Shown: positions 41,804 to 50,568, numbered from the stretch's first letter. The stretch is DNA of 55,448 bases from Actinomycetes bacterium (GCA_024276425.1 JAJRXF010000175.1:1-55448); one strand, 5' to 3'. Notes: generated by a model from the letters alone, not told the origin. Program-made: numbers and translations.

Positions 41804-42366
41804 TGTCGGTGGTTGAGGAACTACGAACCCTGATGGAGGGCCGAGGGACCCAAGCCTATGGAGAACGAATCACCATCGCCGAACACTGCCTGCTCACCGC
41901 TCTTGCTGCTCAATCCGCAGGTGAGCCAGACACCATGATCCTGGCCTGCCTCCTGCATGATGTTGGCCACTGGCTCGACGAACCAGACGATGAGTTTGGT
42001 ATTTACTCCCACGCCGAACAGGGTGGCCGCTGGGTGGCCCAACGGTTTGGGCCATCAATAAGTGAACCGGTCAGACTCCACGTGGAAGCAAAACGCTACC
42101 TCTGTTCGCTCGACCCGGACTATCACCGTCGACTATCTCCCGCATCGGTCCACACCCTGGACCGCCAGGGTGGTCCAATGAGTAGACCCGAAACTTTCGC
42201 CTTCGCCAACACTGCCTTCCATCATGAAGCCACGGTGCTGCGGCGCCTGGAGGACGACCATGGGAAGAAGATTGGAGCCCCCGTCCCGGATCTCGATCGG
42301 TTTGCCCCCCTCCTGATGGAACTGACGATTGGTGCGGCCAAGACGACCGGATCGCACGATCTATGA
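41800..42366 (+). CDS. HD-domain mixed-valent diiron oxygenase, PhnZ/TmpB-like
   Basis: 188 residues. HD-type metal ligands are His29, His53-Asp54, His71, His94 and Asp152 (or Asp153), with spacing close to PhnZ (34, 58-59, 80, 104, 161). YGE precedes the first His by 7-9 residues, in the segment where PhnZ/TmpB carry their gating Tyr and Glu. HVEAKRYL and the Ser-rich SPASVHTLDRQGGPM segment are also the PhnZ/TmpB pattern rather than that of nucleotide hydrolases. These enzymes cleave the C-P bond of a 1-hydroxyphosphonate oxidatively. Overlaps both neighbours by four bases, so it is tightly coupled to the upstream oxygenase and the GntR gene. Confidence 0.78.
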   Translation: MMSVVEELRTLMEGRGTQAYGERITIAEHCLLTALAAQSAGEPDTMILACLLHDVGHWLDEPDDEFGIYSHAEQGGRWVAQRFGPSISEPVRLHVEAKRYLCSLDPDYHRRLSPASVHTLDRQGGPMSRPETFAFANTAFHHEATVLRRLEDDHGKKIGAPVPDLDRFAPLLMELTIGAAKTTGSHDL

Positions 42367-43184
42367 ATCCGAGTCCAGAACCTAGTGCCCGGGAGCCACT
42401 CTATGCCCAGATAGCTCAGCGGCTTGAAGTCGAGATCGAAACTGGGGTACTACAACCGGGGCAACGAGTTGGCTCCGAACGGTCACTCTCCCAACGGTTC
42501 AATGTCAACCGCCAGACCATTCGAGGAGCGCTGGAGGTATTGACGCTGCGCGGCATGCTACACAAGCAACCCGGGGTCGGAGCAGTAGTGTGCCCGCCGC
42601 GCCTGGAACGGGGAGCATCAGAGTTCTTCCACTTCACCGACCGAACCCACCAACAGGGGCAACGCCCCGGAGCAAAAGTGCTCTCGATCGAAACGGTCAA
42701 GCCATCACCCCAACTACAAGCCGATCTTGACTTGGCCACCGCATCCATGGTTCAGCGCATCCGTCGGGTTCGGACGCTCGATCAGGTCCCGGTCTTGCTG
42801 GAAACTTTCGAGATCTCCGACGACCTTGTTCCCGGACTGAGACGTTTCGACCTGGAACGACGCTCCTTCTATGAGGTTCTGCGTACCGAGTTTGATCTTT
42901 GGGTCGACCATTCGGATCAGAGTTTGGAGGCCGTGGCCTTGAACAAAGACGAGGGCCAGCTTTTGGGGCTGAAAGCCGGAGCCCCCGCCATGCTAGAGCG
43001 GCGTAGATCCTTCAGCCGGGACGGCCGCCCCATCGAATCAGGCACCGACTTGTATCGTGGCGACAGGGTCCGATTCATGACCACCTCAGCCACAATTGCC
43101 CTCGACCTCGTTGGCCATATCCGCGACGGATCACTGCCCCAGCCGCTGTCATTGGACGGACCGGCCCAAACCTTCGATAGTTAA
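42363..43184 (+). CDS. GntR-family regulator with UTRA domain (HutC/PhnF subgroup)
   Basis: 273 residues. The N-terminal winged HTH (LAQR..VEIETGVLQPGQRVGSERSLSQRFNVNRQTIRGAL region) is followed by a UTRA ligand-binding domain. HutC-subgroup members often control histidine, phosphonate or amine operons locally. It is coupled to the HD oxygenase gene and probably represses its own operon and the divergent Rieske operon through the TGGTACGTACCA palindromes at 40621 and 40655. Confidence 0.88.
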   Translation: MNPSPEPSAREPLYAQIAQRLEVEIETGVLQPGQRVGSERSLSQRFNVNRQTIRGALEVLTLRGMLHKQPGVGAVVCPPRLERGASEFFHFTDRTHQQGQRPGAKVLSIETVKPSPQLQADLDLATASMVQRIRRVRTLDQVPVLLETFEISDDLVPGLRRFDLERRSFYEVLRTEFDLWVDHSDQSLEAVALNKDEGQLLGLKAGAPAMLERRRSFSRDGRPIESGTDLYRGDRVRFMTTSATIALDLVGHIRDGSLPQPLSLDGPAQTFDS

Positions 43185-43187
43185 CCC

Positions 43188-43856
43188 ATGACCACAGATT
43201 CACCCGCTGTCACCATCAACAGTGTTCCACCACGAACCCTTCGGGCCATGGCCGACCAGCCCGTCGCTCCGCCTCCCCTGGACAAGAGTGCCCTCATTGT
43301 TATCGATGCCCAACAAACCTATGTCGACGGCATCGTCGCCCTTCCGGCCATCCAGGACGCGCTCGATCAGATCAGTGCCCTTCTCCACGCAGCCAGAGAA
43401 CAAGATCGACCCATCATCCATATCGCCCACGTCGGCCAGCCCGGAAGTCCATTTGACCCCGAGACAGGTGGGCGCATAATCGAAAGAGTGAAGCCAACAA
43501 GGGGCGAACTGGTTATCAACAAGACGTTACCGAACTCCTTCGCTGGGACCAAGCTAGAACAAGAGCTTGATCGGTTGAAGCGCCCAAACCTCATCTTGTG
43601 CGGCTTCATGACCCACATGTGTGTCAGTTCTACCGCTCGGGCGGCCCTCGACCTTGGCTACACCACCACAGTTGTTGGTGATGCCTGCGCCACCAGGCCC
43701 CTCCCCAATCCCATTCCAGGACCAACCATCCAAGACTCTCACGGCGCCATCTCCCCTGTTATCTCCGATACCGTCCTACATGAGGCGTCGCTAGCCGCTC
43801 TCGCCGACCGCTTCAGCTTTGTGGTTCGGGCAAAGGAGATTGCTGGCGACGGTTGA
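43188..43856 (+). CDS. Isochorismatase-like cysteine hydrolase
   Basis: 222 residues with the catalytic triad Asp40 (LIVIDAQQTY), Lys112 (VINKTLPNSF) and Cys145 (FMTHMCVSSTAR). The family includes isochorismatases, nicotinamidases, N-carbamoylsarcosine amidases and other amide hydrolases. It begins three bases after the GntR stop, so it belongs to the oxygenase operon. An amidase acting on a nitrogenous intermediate fits the context, but the substrate is unknown. Confidence 0.83.
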   Translation: MTTDSPAVTINSVPPRTLRAMADQPVAPPPLDKSALIVIDAQQTYVDGIVALPAIQDALDQISALLHAAREQDRPIIHIAHVGQPGSPFDPETGGRIIERVKPTRGELVINKTLPNSFAGTKLEQELDRLKRPNLILCGFMTHMCVSSTARAALDLGYTTTVVGDACATRPLPNPIPGPTIQDSHGAISPVISDTVLHEASLAALADRFSFVVRAKEIAGDG

Positions 43857-43940
43857 CTCAACCGGGTGGGCGTGGACGCGATCACACTCAGACAACTAGC
43901 TCTCGTTGGGCCAGCGCTCCCGGTGCCCTATTGTCTCAGG

Positions 43941-45050
43941 ATGTCAGCCGACAACCTCCAAAATTCCAAGGCCTCGACCCATCCCAACGCTCTGGCGGTG
44001 ACCGAGGAGGCAGCCCGGCTGGGGCTCAGCATTGAGACCCAGGAGTTCCCAGAGGGAACCCGAACCGCACAAGATGCAGCCGATGCAGTTGGTTGCGAGG
44101 TTGGGCAGATCGTGAAATCGATGATCTTTGACGCCGGCGGAACCCTCGTTCTGGCCCTCACAAGCGGGGTCAATCAGGTAGACCCACATCGTCTGGCCGA
44201 ACTAGCAGGGGCAACGGAGTGTGGTCGCGCCAATCCCGACCAGGTTCGGGCCGTGACCGGGTTTGCCATCGGAGGAGTGCCGCCCTTTGGTCACCGGCAC
44301 CCCATCCCAACCTGGATCGATCCCCACCTCCTGACCTTTGACCAAGTCTGGGCGGCAGCAGGAACCCCTCGACATGTCTTTGCCGTCGCTCCCCGAGAGT
44401 TGGCCAACCTAACTGGCGCCTTGGCTCGAGACTTCACGACCAACCCAGACGTCGGGGTCGGCCCCCACCCCAAACCGTGGCCAACCAACTCGCAGTACGA
44501 CGCCGATCTACTGAAAAACGGAGACCGGCGCAATGTTGTCGACGGCTACCGCTACTGGACCCTTGAGGCCATCATTCGCGACCTCGATACCAGACGACAT
44601 CCCTTCCATGTCGCCATCGAAAACTGGCAACACGACTTCAATATCGGAACCGTAGTTCGAACCGCCAACGCCTTCCTGGCCAAGGAGATCCACATCGTGG
44701 GAAAACGCCGTTGGAACCGACGCGGTGCCATGGTCACCGATCGCTACCAACACCTTCGTCACCATGGCGATGTTGACTCCTTCAAGCGATGGGCAATAGA
44801 GGCCGGTTTGCCCCTGATCGGGATTGACAATCTGCCCGGATCGACTCCATTAGAAACAAGCCGCCTGCCCCGGTCCTGCGTCCTGGTCTTTGGCCAGGAG
44901 GGGCCAGGACTTAGCGATACTATGCGCCCCGTGCTCGACCAGTGCCACTCAATCGCCCAATTCGGATCGACCCGTTCAATCAACGCCGGGGTCGCGGCTG
45001 GCATAGCCATGCACAGCTGGATCCAAGCCCACACCGAACCCAACCACTAG
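43941..45050 (+). CDS. Fusion of a YbaK-like aminoacyl-tRNA deacylase domain and a SpoU/TrmH-family RNA methyltransferase
   Basis: 369 residues from ATG 43941. Residues of about 10-165 form a YbaK/ProX-like editing domain (KSMIFDAGGTLVLALTSG, then GGVPPFGHRHPIPTWID). Residues of about 200-369 form a SPOUT methyltransferase with motif 1 NIGTVVRTANAF, motif 2 VLVFGQEGPGLS and motif 3 GSTRSINAGVAAGIAMHSW. Both parts seem intact. One removes mischarged amino acids from tRNA, the other methylates ribose in tRNA or rRNA, so a tRNA quality-control role is likely. The upstream frame to 43866 is unlikely to be translated. Its end overlaps the converging gene by four bases. Confidence 0.8.
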   Translation: MSADNLQNSKASTHPNALAVTEEAARLGLSIETQEFPEGTRTAQDAADAVGCEVGQIVKSMIFDAGGTLVLALTSGVNQVDPHRLAELAGATECGRANPDQVRAVTGFAIGGVPPFGHRHPIPTWIDPHLLTFDQVWAAAGTPRHVFAVAPRELANLTGALARDFTTNPDVGVGPHPKPWPTNSQYDADLLKNGDRRNVVDGYRYWTLEAIIRDLDTRRHPFHVAIENWQHDFNIGTVVRTANAFLAKEIHIVGKRRWNRRGAMVTDRYQHLRHHGDVDSFKRWAIEAGLPLIGIDNLPGSTPLETSRLPRSCVLVFGQEGPGLSDTMRPVLDQCHSIAQFGSTRSINAGVAAGIAMHSWIQAHTEPNH

Positions 45051-45679
45051 GCAGCACTCTTTCGAGCAGAAGAAGAGTTGCGGACCCGGGTCATCCATTG
45101 ACGCCACAGGATTTCCACCACCACCAACGCGACCAGCAGAACGAGCAGTCGAACGCCCCAGACCATGACTCGCCGGTACAAGACTGGACGCTCGACTACC
45201 ACTTCGATGGTCAGTTCCCGAACAAAGGCATTTGCGGCTCGACCGGGGGCTAAACCGGAGGAGGCCACATCCCCGGCTCGCGCGGCTGCCTCCTCATACT
45301 CCTCGGAGATGCTGGTGTAGACCCGGAGGTCGCGGTCAACAAGGAGCACGGCATCAACTTCTTCGCCCGCCTGCCGCACCCGAAGAGCAAAGGCCTTGGG
45401 GTCGGGCTGCGGGTCCTCGGCCAGGACAATAATGAGATTCAGGCCAGCCGATTGAGCACTAGCCAAGGCTTCGTCAAACACACTGGTATCAAAGTCTCCT
45501 CGAGAGCGAGCGACATAGATATTGCTGGGTGCTGCACCTTCGATGACTTCGGTCGGAGTTTCCGCCGAAGCGGGTAGGGGAAGACCGACAACGGCAACCG
45601 TTGACAACATGGTTAAACCAAGGCAAACCATCAGAATTGATCGAACGCCCCATTTGACGTGTGGTCGATTTCGATTCAC
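45047..45679 (-). CDS. Exported protein with C-terminal membrane anchor (TPM/Psb32-like)
   Basis: 210 residues: an N-terminal signal segment (about 12-38), an extracytoplasmic domain of about 130 residues and one C-terminal membrane helix (about 174-192) with a basic cytoplasmic tail. The repeated pattern GLNLIIVLAEDP and VDAVLLVDRDLRVY resembles the TPM_phosphatase domain, but similarity is weak. Function unknown. Confidence 0.6.
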   Translation of the reverse strand: MNRNRPHVKWGVRSILMVCLGLTMLSTVAVVGLPLPASAETPTEVIEGAAPSNIYVARSRGDFDTSVFDEALASAQSAGLNLIIVLAEDPQPDPKAFALRVRQAGEEVDAVLLVDRDLRVYTSISEEYEEAAARAGDVASSGLAPGRAANAFVRELTIEVVVERPVLYRRVMVWGVRLLVLLVALVVVEILWRQWMTRVRNSSSARKSAA

Positions 45680-45722
45680 TCAGGAGAGTGTGGCACGAGT
45701 GGAACCAAAAACGGCGCCAACA

Positions 45723-46520
45723 CTATCCCAAGATCCAGTCCCTCGACTTGTCATGATCGATGTCGGCATCGAAGAAGCGGTCGAAGGCCTCCTCGGTCCC
45801 GGCCTCATCTTCATCGGGGCCAAACCCGGAGCCTTGAGAGTTGGGATCCTCGGAGGAAGCCGCAGCCGCGGACCTGTCCATCTCCTCGAGATCCAAACGT
45901 CGGTGGTCAAGTTCGGTCGAAAGAGCCTCAAGTTCGGTCGTGAGCTTCTGCTTCTGCTCCATCAAGTCAGCAAGATCATTGCCTAAGGCCGTTGACTGGA
46001 GTGAAGTCTCTTCATCCAGGTTGGACAGGTCCTCACGCCTAGACTGAACGTTCGTTTCTTCTACTTCTAGTTCGTTTCTAGCGGCAACTAGTGCTTCCTG
46101 GCCCATGGTCAGGGCATCACGCTCCTGAGTCAACTCGTCCCGCTCCAAGACAAGTGCGTCGCGTTCCTGGCGAAGACAATCACGTTCCTCGACCAGAGCC
46201 TCAACTTCGGAGCGCAGAGCATCGGCCCGCTCGTCATGGGTTCTTTTCTGAATTAAGACGAGCGAGGTTTCAGCCTGAAGGGCGTCCCGCTCAGCCATCA
46301 ACTCCTGGAGGCGCTTTTGGACCTCAGAAGTTTCTTGTTTGATTGTGTCAAGAGTAACGCTGGCCGCAATGGCCTCTGGGGAGGTTCGACGCTCTCGGGC
46401 GAGATCCTCCAACTGTTTGAACGCGGCCAGCCGGGGGGCCGTGACCTTAAAGGCCTCTTAGTACTCAGCGAGACGCTTGCGTAGTGCCTCGACTTCTGGT
46501 TGGTTCTCTTCGGACGACAA
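45723..46520 (-). pseudogene. Coiled-coil protein gene interrupted by an in-frame TAA
   Basis: A TTG at 46520, five bases after a perfect AGGAGG (46531-46526), opens a frame that hits TAA at 46460-46458 after 20 codons (ending ALRKRLAEY). The same frame then continues (EAFKVTAPRLAAF) and stays open to 45723. From the internal TTG 46412 it gives 229 residues of almost continuous coiled coil with heptad units such as ERDALVLERDELTQERDAL, then an acidic C-terminus. The internal TTG has no ribosome-binding site. The best reading is a 265-residue coiled-coil gene with a one-base nonsense change (for example GAA to TAA) at codon 21, or a sequencing error. Function unknown. Confidence 0.6.
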
Positions 46521-46588
46521 CTCCGCCTCCTGCTCGATGCCTTCCCATCGGCAATTTGTGGCAGAAACTGAACGGACCTGTTGATCAG

Positions 46589-47338
46589 CTACTGACCAAA
46601 CATCCTTAGCCACTGTTCGATCGAGGACGGCTTGTAGACAATATTGCTCGCCCTCGTCTCCCCCATTGGTTTGGATGCCTCTGGAGAGTACTGATGACCA
46701 GGGAAAAGAATCGTGTCGTCTGGTACCTTAGAGAGCCGATCCGTCAGCGAATAGTACAACTGCTCGGCATCCCCACCAGGGAGGTCGGTTCGGCCACAAC
46801 CGTCCAGAAACAGGGTGTCACCCGATACCAGACAACCTCGAACCAGAAAACATTGGCTTCCGGGAGTGTGGCCGGGAGTGTGAATGAGTTCGATGTCGAC
46901 CTGACCAACGGAAACGGTGTCTCCGGAGACATGTCTAACCAGATGATCGTCGCCAACACCGGTGACTTTGGTCACCAACACCGCCTCCTCATCTTGCACA
47001 TGTACCGGAACATCAACGCGCTCCAGAAGCTGTGCGATGCCGTTGAGTTCGAATCCCATCATGGATCCTCCAACATGGTCGGCGTGATAGTGGGTTCCCA
47101 ACACCCCAACGAGCTTCATTCCGTCCATCTCAACAATGTCGACCAGGTCATCCGTGTTGTACGCAGGGTCAACCATCACCGTCTCACCAGTGACTCGGTC
47201 ACCGATGAGATAGCTAAAATTCACCATCTGTTTGGCAATGGGATCTTCAGTAGCAAAATCACGTCCGGCCAGAAGTTGACGGAAGTACAACCGGTCATTG
47301 TGTGAACTATCGATACTTGAGGGCGGCAATGTTGACAT
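46589..47338 (-). CDS. Metallo-beta-lactamase-fold hydrolase, persulfide dioxygenase / glyoxalase II-like
   Basis: 249 residues. The metal motif THYHADHVGG gives His83, His85, Asp87 and His88. HTPGHTPGSQ, SGDTLFLDGCGRTD and FPGHQYSP follow. The GCGRTD segment and the short length resemble ETHE1-type persulfide dioxygenases, but glyoxalase II-type hydrolysis cannot be excluded. The gene is transcribed divergently from pheA with a 40-bp gap. Confidence 0.8.
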   Translation of the reverse strand: MSTLPPSSIDSSHNDRLYFRQLLAGRDFATEDPIAKQMVNFSYLIGDRVTGETVMVDPAYNTDDLVDIVEMDGMKLVGVLGTHYHADHVGGSMMGFELNGIAQLLERVDVPVHVQDEEAVLVTKVTGVGDDHLVRHVSGDTVSVGQVDIELIHTPGHTPGSQCFLVRGCLVSGDTLFLDGCGRTDLPGGDAEQLYYSLTDRLSKVPDDTILFPGHQYSPEASKPMGETRASNIVYKPSSIEQWLRMFGQ

Positions 47339-47378
47339 AACCTCAAGGCTAGGCCGGAGGTCCCCCTAAGCTGAACCC

Positions 47379-48326
47379 GTGACCACCCAGCAACGCCGCA
47401 TCGGCTTTCTCGGCCCCTTTGGAACATTTACCGAAGAGGCATTGCGCAGCCAAAAAGATCTGCTGGATGCCGAATTGGTTCCCATGCGCACCTTCGTCGA
47501 TGTCCTCAACTCCACCCAGAATGGAACGGTTGATCTGGGATTCGTCGCCATAGAGAATGCCATCGAGGGAACGGTCAATGTCACCCTCGACACTCTGGCC
47601 TTTGATACCGAGCTACGAATCCAGCGCGAAGTGGTGTTGGACATCAAGATGAACCTAATGGCCAAACCCGGCACCAAAATGTCCGACATCAAGACGGTGA
47701 TGTCTCACCCCGTCGCCAACGCACAATGCCGTCAGTATCTGCGCAAGAATCTCCCCGACGTTGAGGTGTTGCCGGCCAACTCCACCGCTGAAGCTGCCCG
47801 CCTCACGAGCGAAGCACAGGGCATGGCCGCCCTTGGCCCTGCGTCGGCAGGCAAACTCTACGGCCTAGACCTTATGGGGGTCGACGTCGCCGATCTGAAG
47901 GGAAACCAAACCCGATTCTTGGTCGTGGGGTCCGAGGGTGTTCCGGCCCGAACCGGGAACGACAAGACCACCGTGGTGTTGGCTCAGCACGAGAATAAGC
48001 CGGGTTCTTTGGTCGCGATCCTGCACGAGTTCTCAGCCCGCAACCTCGATCTAACCAAATTGACATCCAGGCCAGCTCGCCCCGCCTTTGGCGACTCACA
48101 CACCGCCCTTGGTCAGTACTCTTTCATCATCGACATTGACGGCCACATTGATGACGACATACTGGCCAACTGCCTTGTCAATGTCCGGGCAAAACATGCC
48201 GACGTAAAGTTCTTGGGCAGTTATCCGGCCGCTGGGAACGGCTCCACCGAGAAACGAGTCGCTGCCAGTGAGGCGTGGACACAAGCCACAGAGTGGATGA
48301 ATCAGATCCGAAACCAGGTCTACTAG
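47379..48326 (+). CDS. pheA: Prephenate dehydratase
   Basis: 315 residues from GTG 47379. The catalytic domain begins RIGFLGPFGTFTEEAL and contains NQTRFLVVG with the active-site Thr-Arg-Phe. The ACT regulatory domain (about 190-285) has ENKPGSLVAILHEF and the phenylalanine-binding region LTKLTSRPARP, a variant of the usual ESRP. It converts prephenate to phenylpyruvate in phenylalanine synthesis and is probably feedback inhibited by Phe. Confidence 0.92.
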   Translation: MTTQQRRIGFLGPFGTFTEEALRSQKDLLDAELVPMRTFVDVLNSTQNGTVDLGFVAIENAIEGTVNVTLDTLAFDTELRIQREVVLDIKMNLMAKPGTKMSDIKTVMSHPVANAQCRQYLRKNLPDVEVLPANSTAEAARLTSEAQGMAALGPASAGKLYGLDLMGVDVADLKGNQTRFLVVGSEGVPARTGNDKTTVVLAQHENKPGSLVAILHEFSARNLDLTKLTSRPARPAFGDSHTALGQYSFIIDIDGHIDDDILANCLVNVRAKHADVKFLGSYPAAGNGSTEKRVAASEAWTQATEWMNQIRNQVY

Positions 48327-48340
48327 GTGGTCAGGGTGAA

Positions 48341-50497
48341 CTAGTCAGCGACGTCGCTCTGGTCGGCGACTACGTGAGTTACCGGAACACTCAACTGTTT
48401 TTCGGCCCGACCCGCTAGATCAGCTCGCAACCAGCGCGACATTCCATGGGGGAAGGTGGACAAGATGACTCCTTCTGTCCCGTCAACCTTGATGGCCGAC
48501 TCGATCGCCACCATGGCATCACCATCGGTCACCTCACCGCTAGCCCGAGCTCCGAGATTTTCGATCAGTTCCAGTTGGGTTTCCAGCCGATGGCGAACAG
48601 TTGCGAGTTCGTCGTTGGTGTGCATCGGTAGAACAACATGGAAACGACTCGGCCCCGGCATCGCTACCAACTTGGCGATCTCATCGGAAAGCTTCTTTGA
48701 GCCCAGTGTCTGGTTTCCAACGACCACGTAGCGGCGACCACCAGCTCCCGGACGCTGTAAAACCGGCGCCAACCAGCCCGTGTCCATCCGTTCCAAGGCA
48801 AATTCTTGACCGCGTGCCCGCAAGATGTCGGACCTGGTGCAGATCCCCATGAGGGTGTTGGTTTCGTCCGTGACCGGGAGATGACTGACATCCTCGTCCA
48901 CCATCAGCTTGAGGGCATCCACCAGATTCGACTCCGGACTGGTTGTCACCACGTCGTGGGCCATGACCGACTCCACCCGTGCCTCATCATCAACTCCGAC
49001 GGCGAGTAGGTCTCGTTTGGTCACCATGCCGACGCAGTGACCGTCGTCATCGACGATCGGATAGGCCCCGCGCCCGCCCCGGGCGATTTGGGTTGTCACC
49101 TCACTCACCAAACTGTCGGCTTCGAGGGTGTCCACGACCCGGTTCATAACATCCGATACCGGTGTCGTCCGCAACGAGTCCACGGTGAGTTCACCCCCAA
49201 CTCGAATGCCTCGCCGGGCAAGCTTTTCGGTGTAGAGGCTGTGGTCGGACAAGGCCGTGGCCACGAGAGCAGCCAACACGGTTGCCATCATCAAGGGAAG
49301 CAAAACGTTAAAGTCCCGGGTGAGTTCGAAGACGAAGACAATGGCAGTGAACGGTGCCCGAGTTGCGGCCCCGAAAACAGCCGCCATAGCCACAACCGCG
49401 TAGGCACCCGAATTGATTTCGGGCCCGGGCAAAACCTCATCAACCACCGCGGCGAACAAGCCTCCGAATGTGGCCCCCATGAGCAGGACCGGGGCCAGGG
49501 TGCCACCAGAGGTGCCCGAACCAAGAGCCAGCCACCACGACACCATCTTGGCTACCAGCAGTATTGCCAGCGTGGTCAAGGCCAACTCTCCGGCCAACAC
49601 CGACTCGACCACCTCAGTCCCGACACCAAGTGACCGAGGAACGAGCAAACCAATAGATGCAAAGCCCACAGCACCAACGGCTGGCTGCCAGAACTCCGGC
49701 AAGCTCAAATTGCGAAAGACTCGCTCGGAGGTAAATAGTCCCTCTTGGATAACAATGGCAACCAGCCCGCAGGCCAACCCAAGAATGGCGTACAAGGGAA
49801 GGTTTGTTAGGCCGGCATAGTCATGGGTCGGAACCCCAAACAAGGGGCCGTTCTCAAAGATGGCTGAGTGCACACCACCAGCGATACTGGCCGAAACAAC
49901 CAGCGGAATGAGTGACCGCATGGAGAATTCGAACAACAACAACTCGATGGCCAGCAAAACCGAGGCCAGGGGGGCACCAAAGATGGCTGCCATACCAGCG
50001 GCCGCTCCTGAAGCAAGCAAAATCTTACGTTCGGAGGGGGAGACCGGCACGATCTGGCCAACCATGGATCCAATGGCTCCGCCAGTGACGATAATGGGAC
50101 CCTCAGCGCCAAAGGGGGCACCGGTACCAATAGCAATAGCGGCCGAGGTTGGTTTAGCCACAGCAGCCTTTGGGTGCACTCGGGACTGTTTACGCAGAAC
50201 GGCTTCCATCGCCTCTGGAATGCCATGGCCCTTGATTATTGGTGCCCAACGAGCAATGCCAGCAATAACAATGGCACCCAAAACAGCAATGATCGGAAGG
50301 CGGATTGAGGGTTCAACGCTTGATATGTCAGGAATCTCACCCCATCCAACTCGCCCAAAAAACGCGAGGTTCGTGAAGAGGGAAATGAGACGAACAAGTA
50401 GGTAGGCGGCACCACCGGAGAGCCCGCCAACGCCCGCACTTAGGCCGACGAGAAGCAGGAGTCGTTTGGAATCGGTAACCGAAGGTCGGGATGCCAC
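48341..50497 (-). CDS. ClC-family chloride channel/antiporter with CBS pair and extra C-terminal domain
   Basis: 718 residues. The membrane part (1 to about 430) shows GHGIP at 90-94 (the GSGIP selectivity motif with His for Ser), GAEGP with the gating Glu132, and GTSGGTLAPVL. A CBS pair follows (about 440-560) with DVMNRVVDTLE and ESVMAHDVVTTSP. The last 140 residues form an alpha/beta domain (RRYVVVGNQTLG, TEGVILSTFPHGMSRWLRADL) resembling a stress-protein or nucleotide-binding fold. Likely a Cl-/H+ exchanger gated by cytosolic ligands. Confidence 0.88.
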   Translation of the reverse strand: MASRPSVTDSKRLLLLVGLSAGVGGLSGGAAYLLVRLISLFTNLAFFGRVGWGEIPDISSVEPSIRLPIIAVLGAIVIAGIARWAPIIKGHGIPEAMEAVLRKQSRVHPKAAVAKPTSAAIAIGTGAPFGAEGPIIVTGGAIGSMVGQIVPVSPSERKILLASGAAAGMAAIFGAPLASVLLAIELLLFEFSMRSLIPLVVSASIAGGVHSAIFENGPLFGVPTHDYAGLTNLPLYAILGLACGLVAIVIQEGLFTSERVFRNLSLPEFWQPAVGAVGFASIGLLVPRSLGVGTEVVESVLAGELALTTLAILLVAKMVSWWLALGSGTSGGTLAPVLLMGATFGGLFAAVVDEVLPGPEINSGAYAVVAMAAVFGAATRAPFTAIVFVFELTRDFNVLLPLMMATVLAALVATALSDHSLYTEKLARRGIRVGGELTVDSLRTTPVSDVMNRVVDTLEADSLVSEVTTQIARGGRGAYPIVDDDGHCVGMVTKRDLLAVGVDDEARVESVMAHDVVTTSPESNLVDALKLMVDEDVSHLPVTDETNTLMGICTRSDILRARGQEFALERMDTGWLAPVLQRPGAGGRRYVVVGNQTLGSKKLSDEIAKLVAMPGPSRFHVVLPMHTNDELATVRHRLETQLELIENLGARASGEVTDGDAMVAIESAIKVDGTEGVILSTFPHGMSRWLRADLAGRAEKQLSVPVTHVVADQSDVAD

Positions 50498-50568
50498 TAA
50501 GGGCTCCCCGGAGTGGTTGTCGGCTTCGCTTTCATCGGCGTCAAGGATGCCACGGATATGCCCCGCTC

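Noticed and set aside
41800-42366. Plain HD-type nucleotide phosphohydrolase
   Set aside because: The spacing of the metal ligands and the AKRYL and QGGPM segments fit the PhnZ/TmpB oxygenases better, and the partner gene is an Fe/2OG oxygenase.
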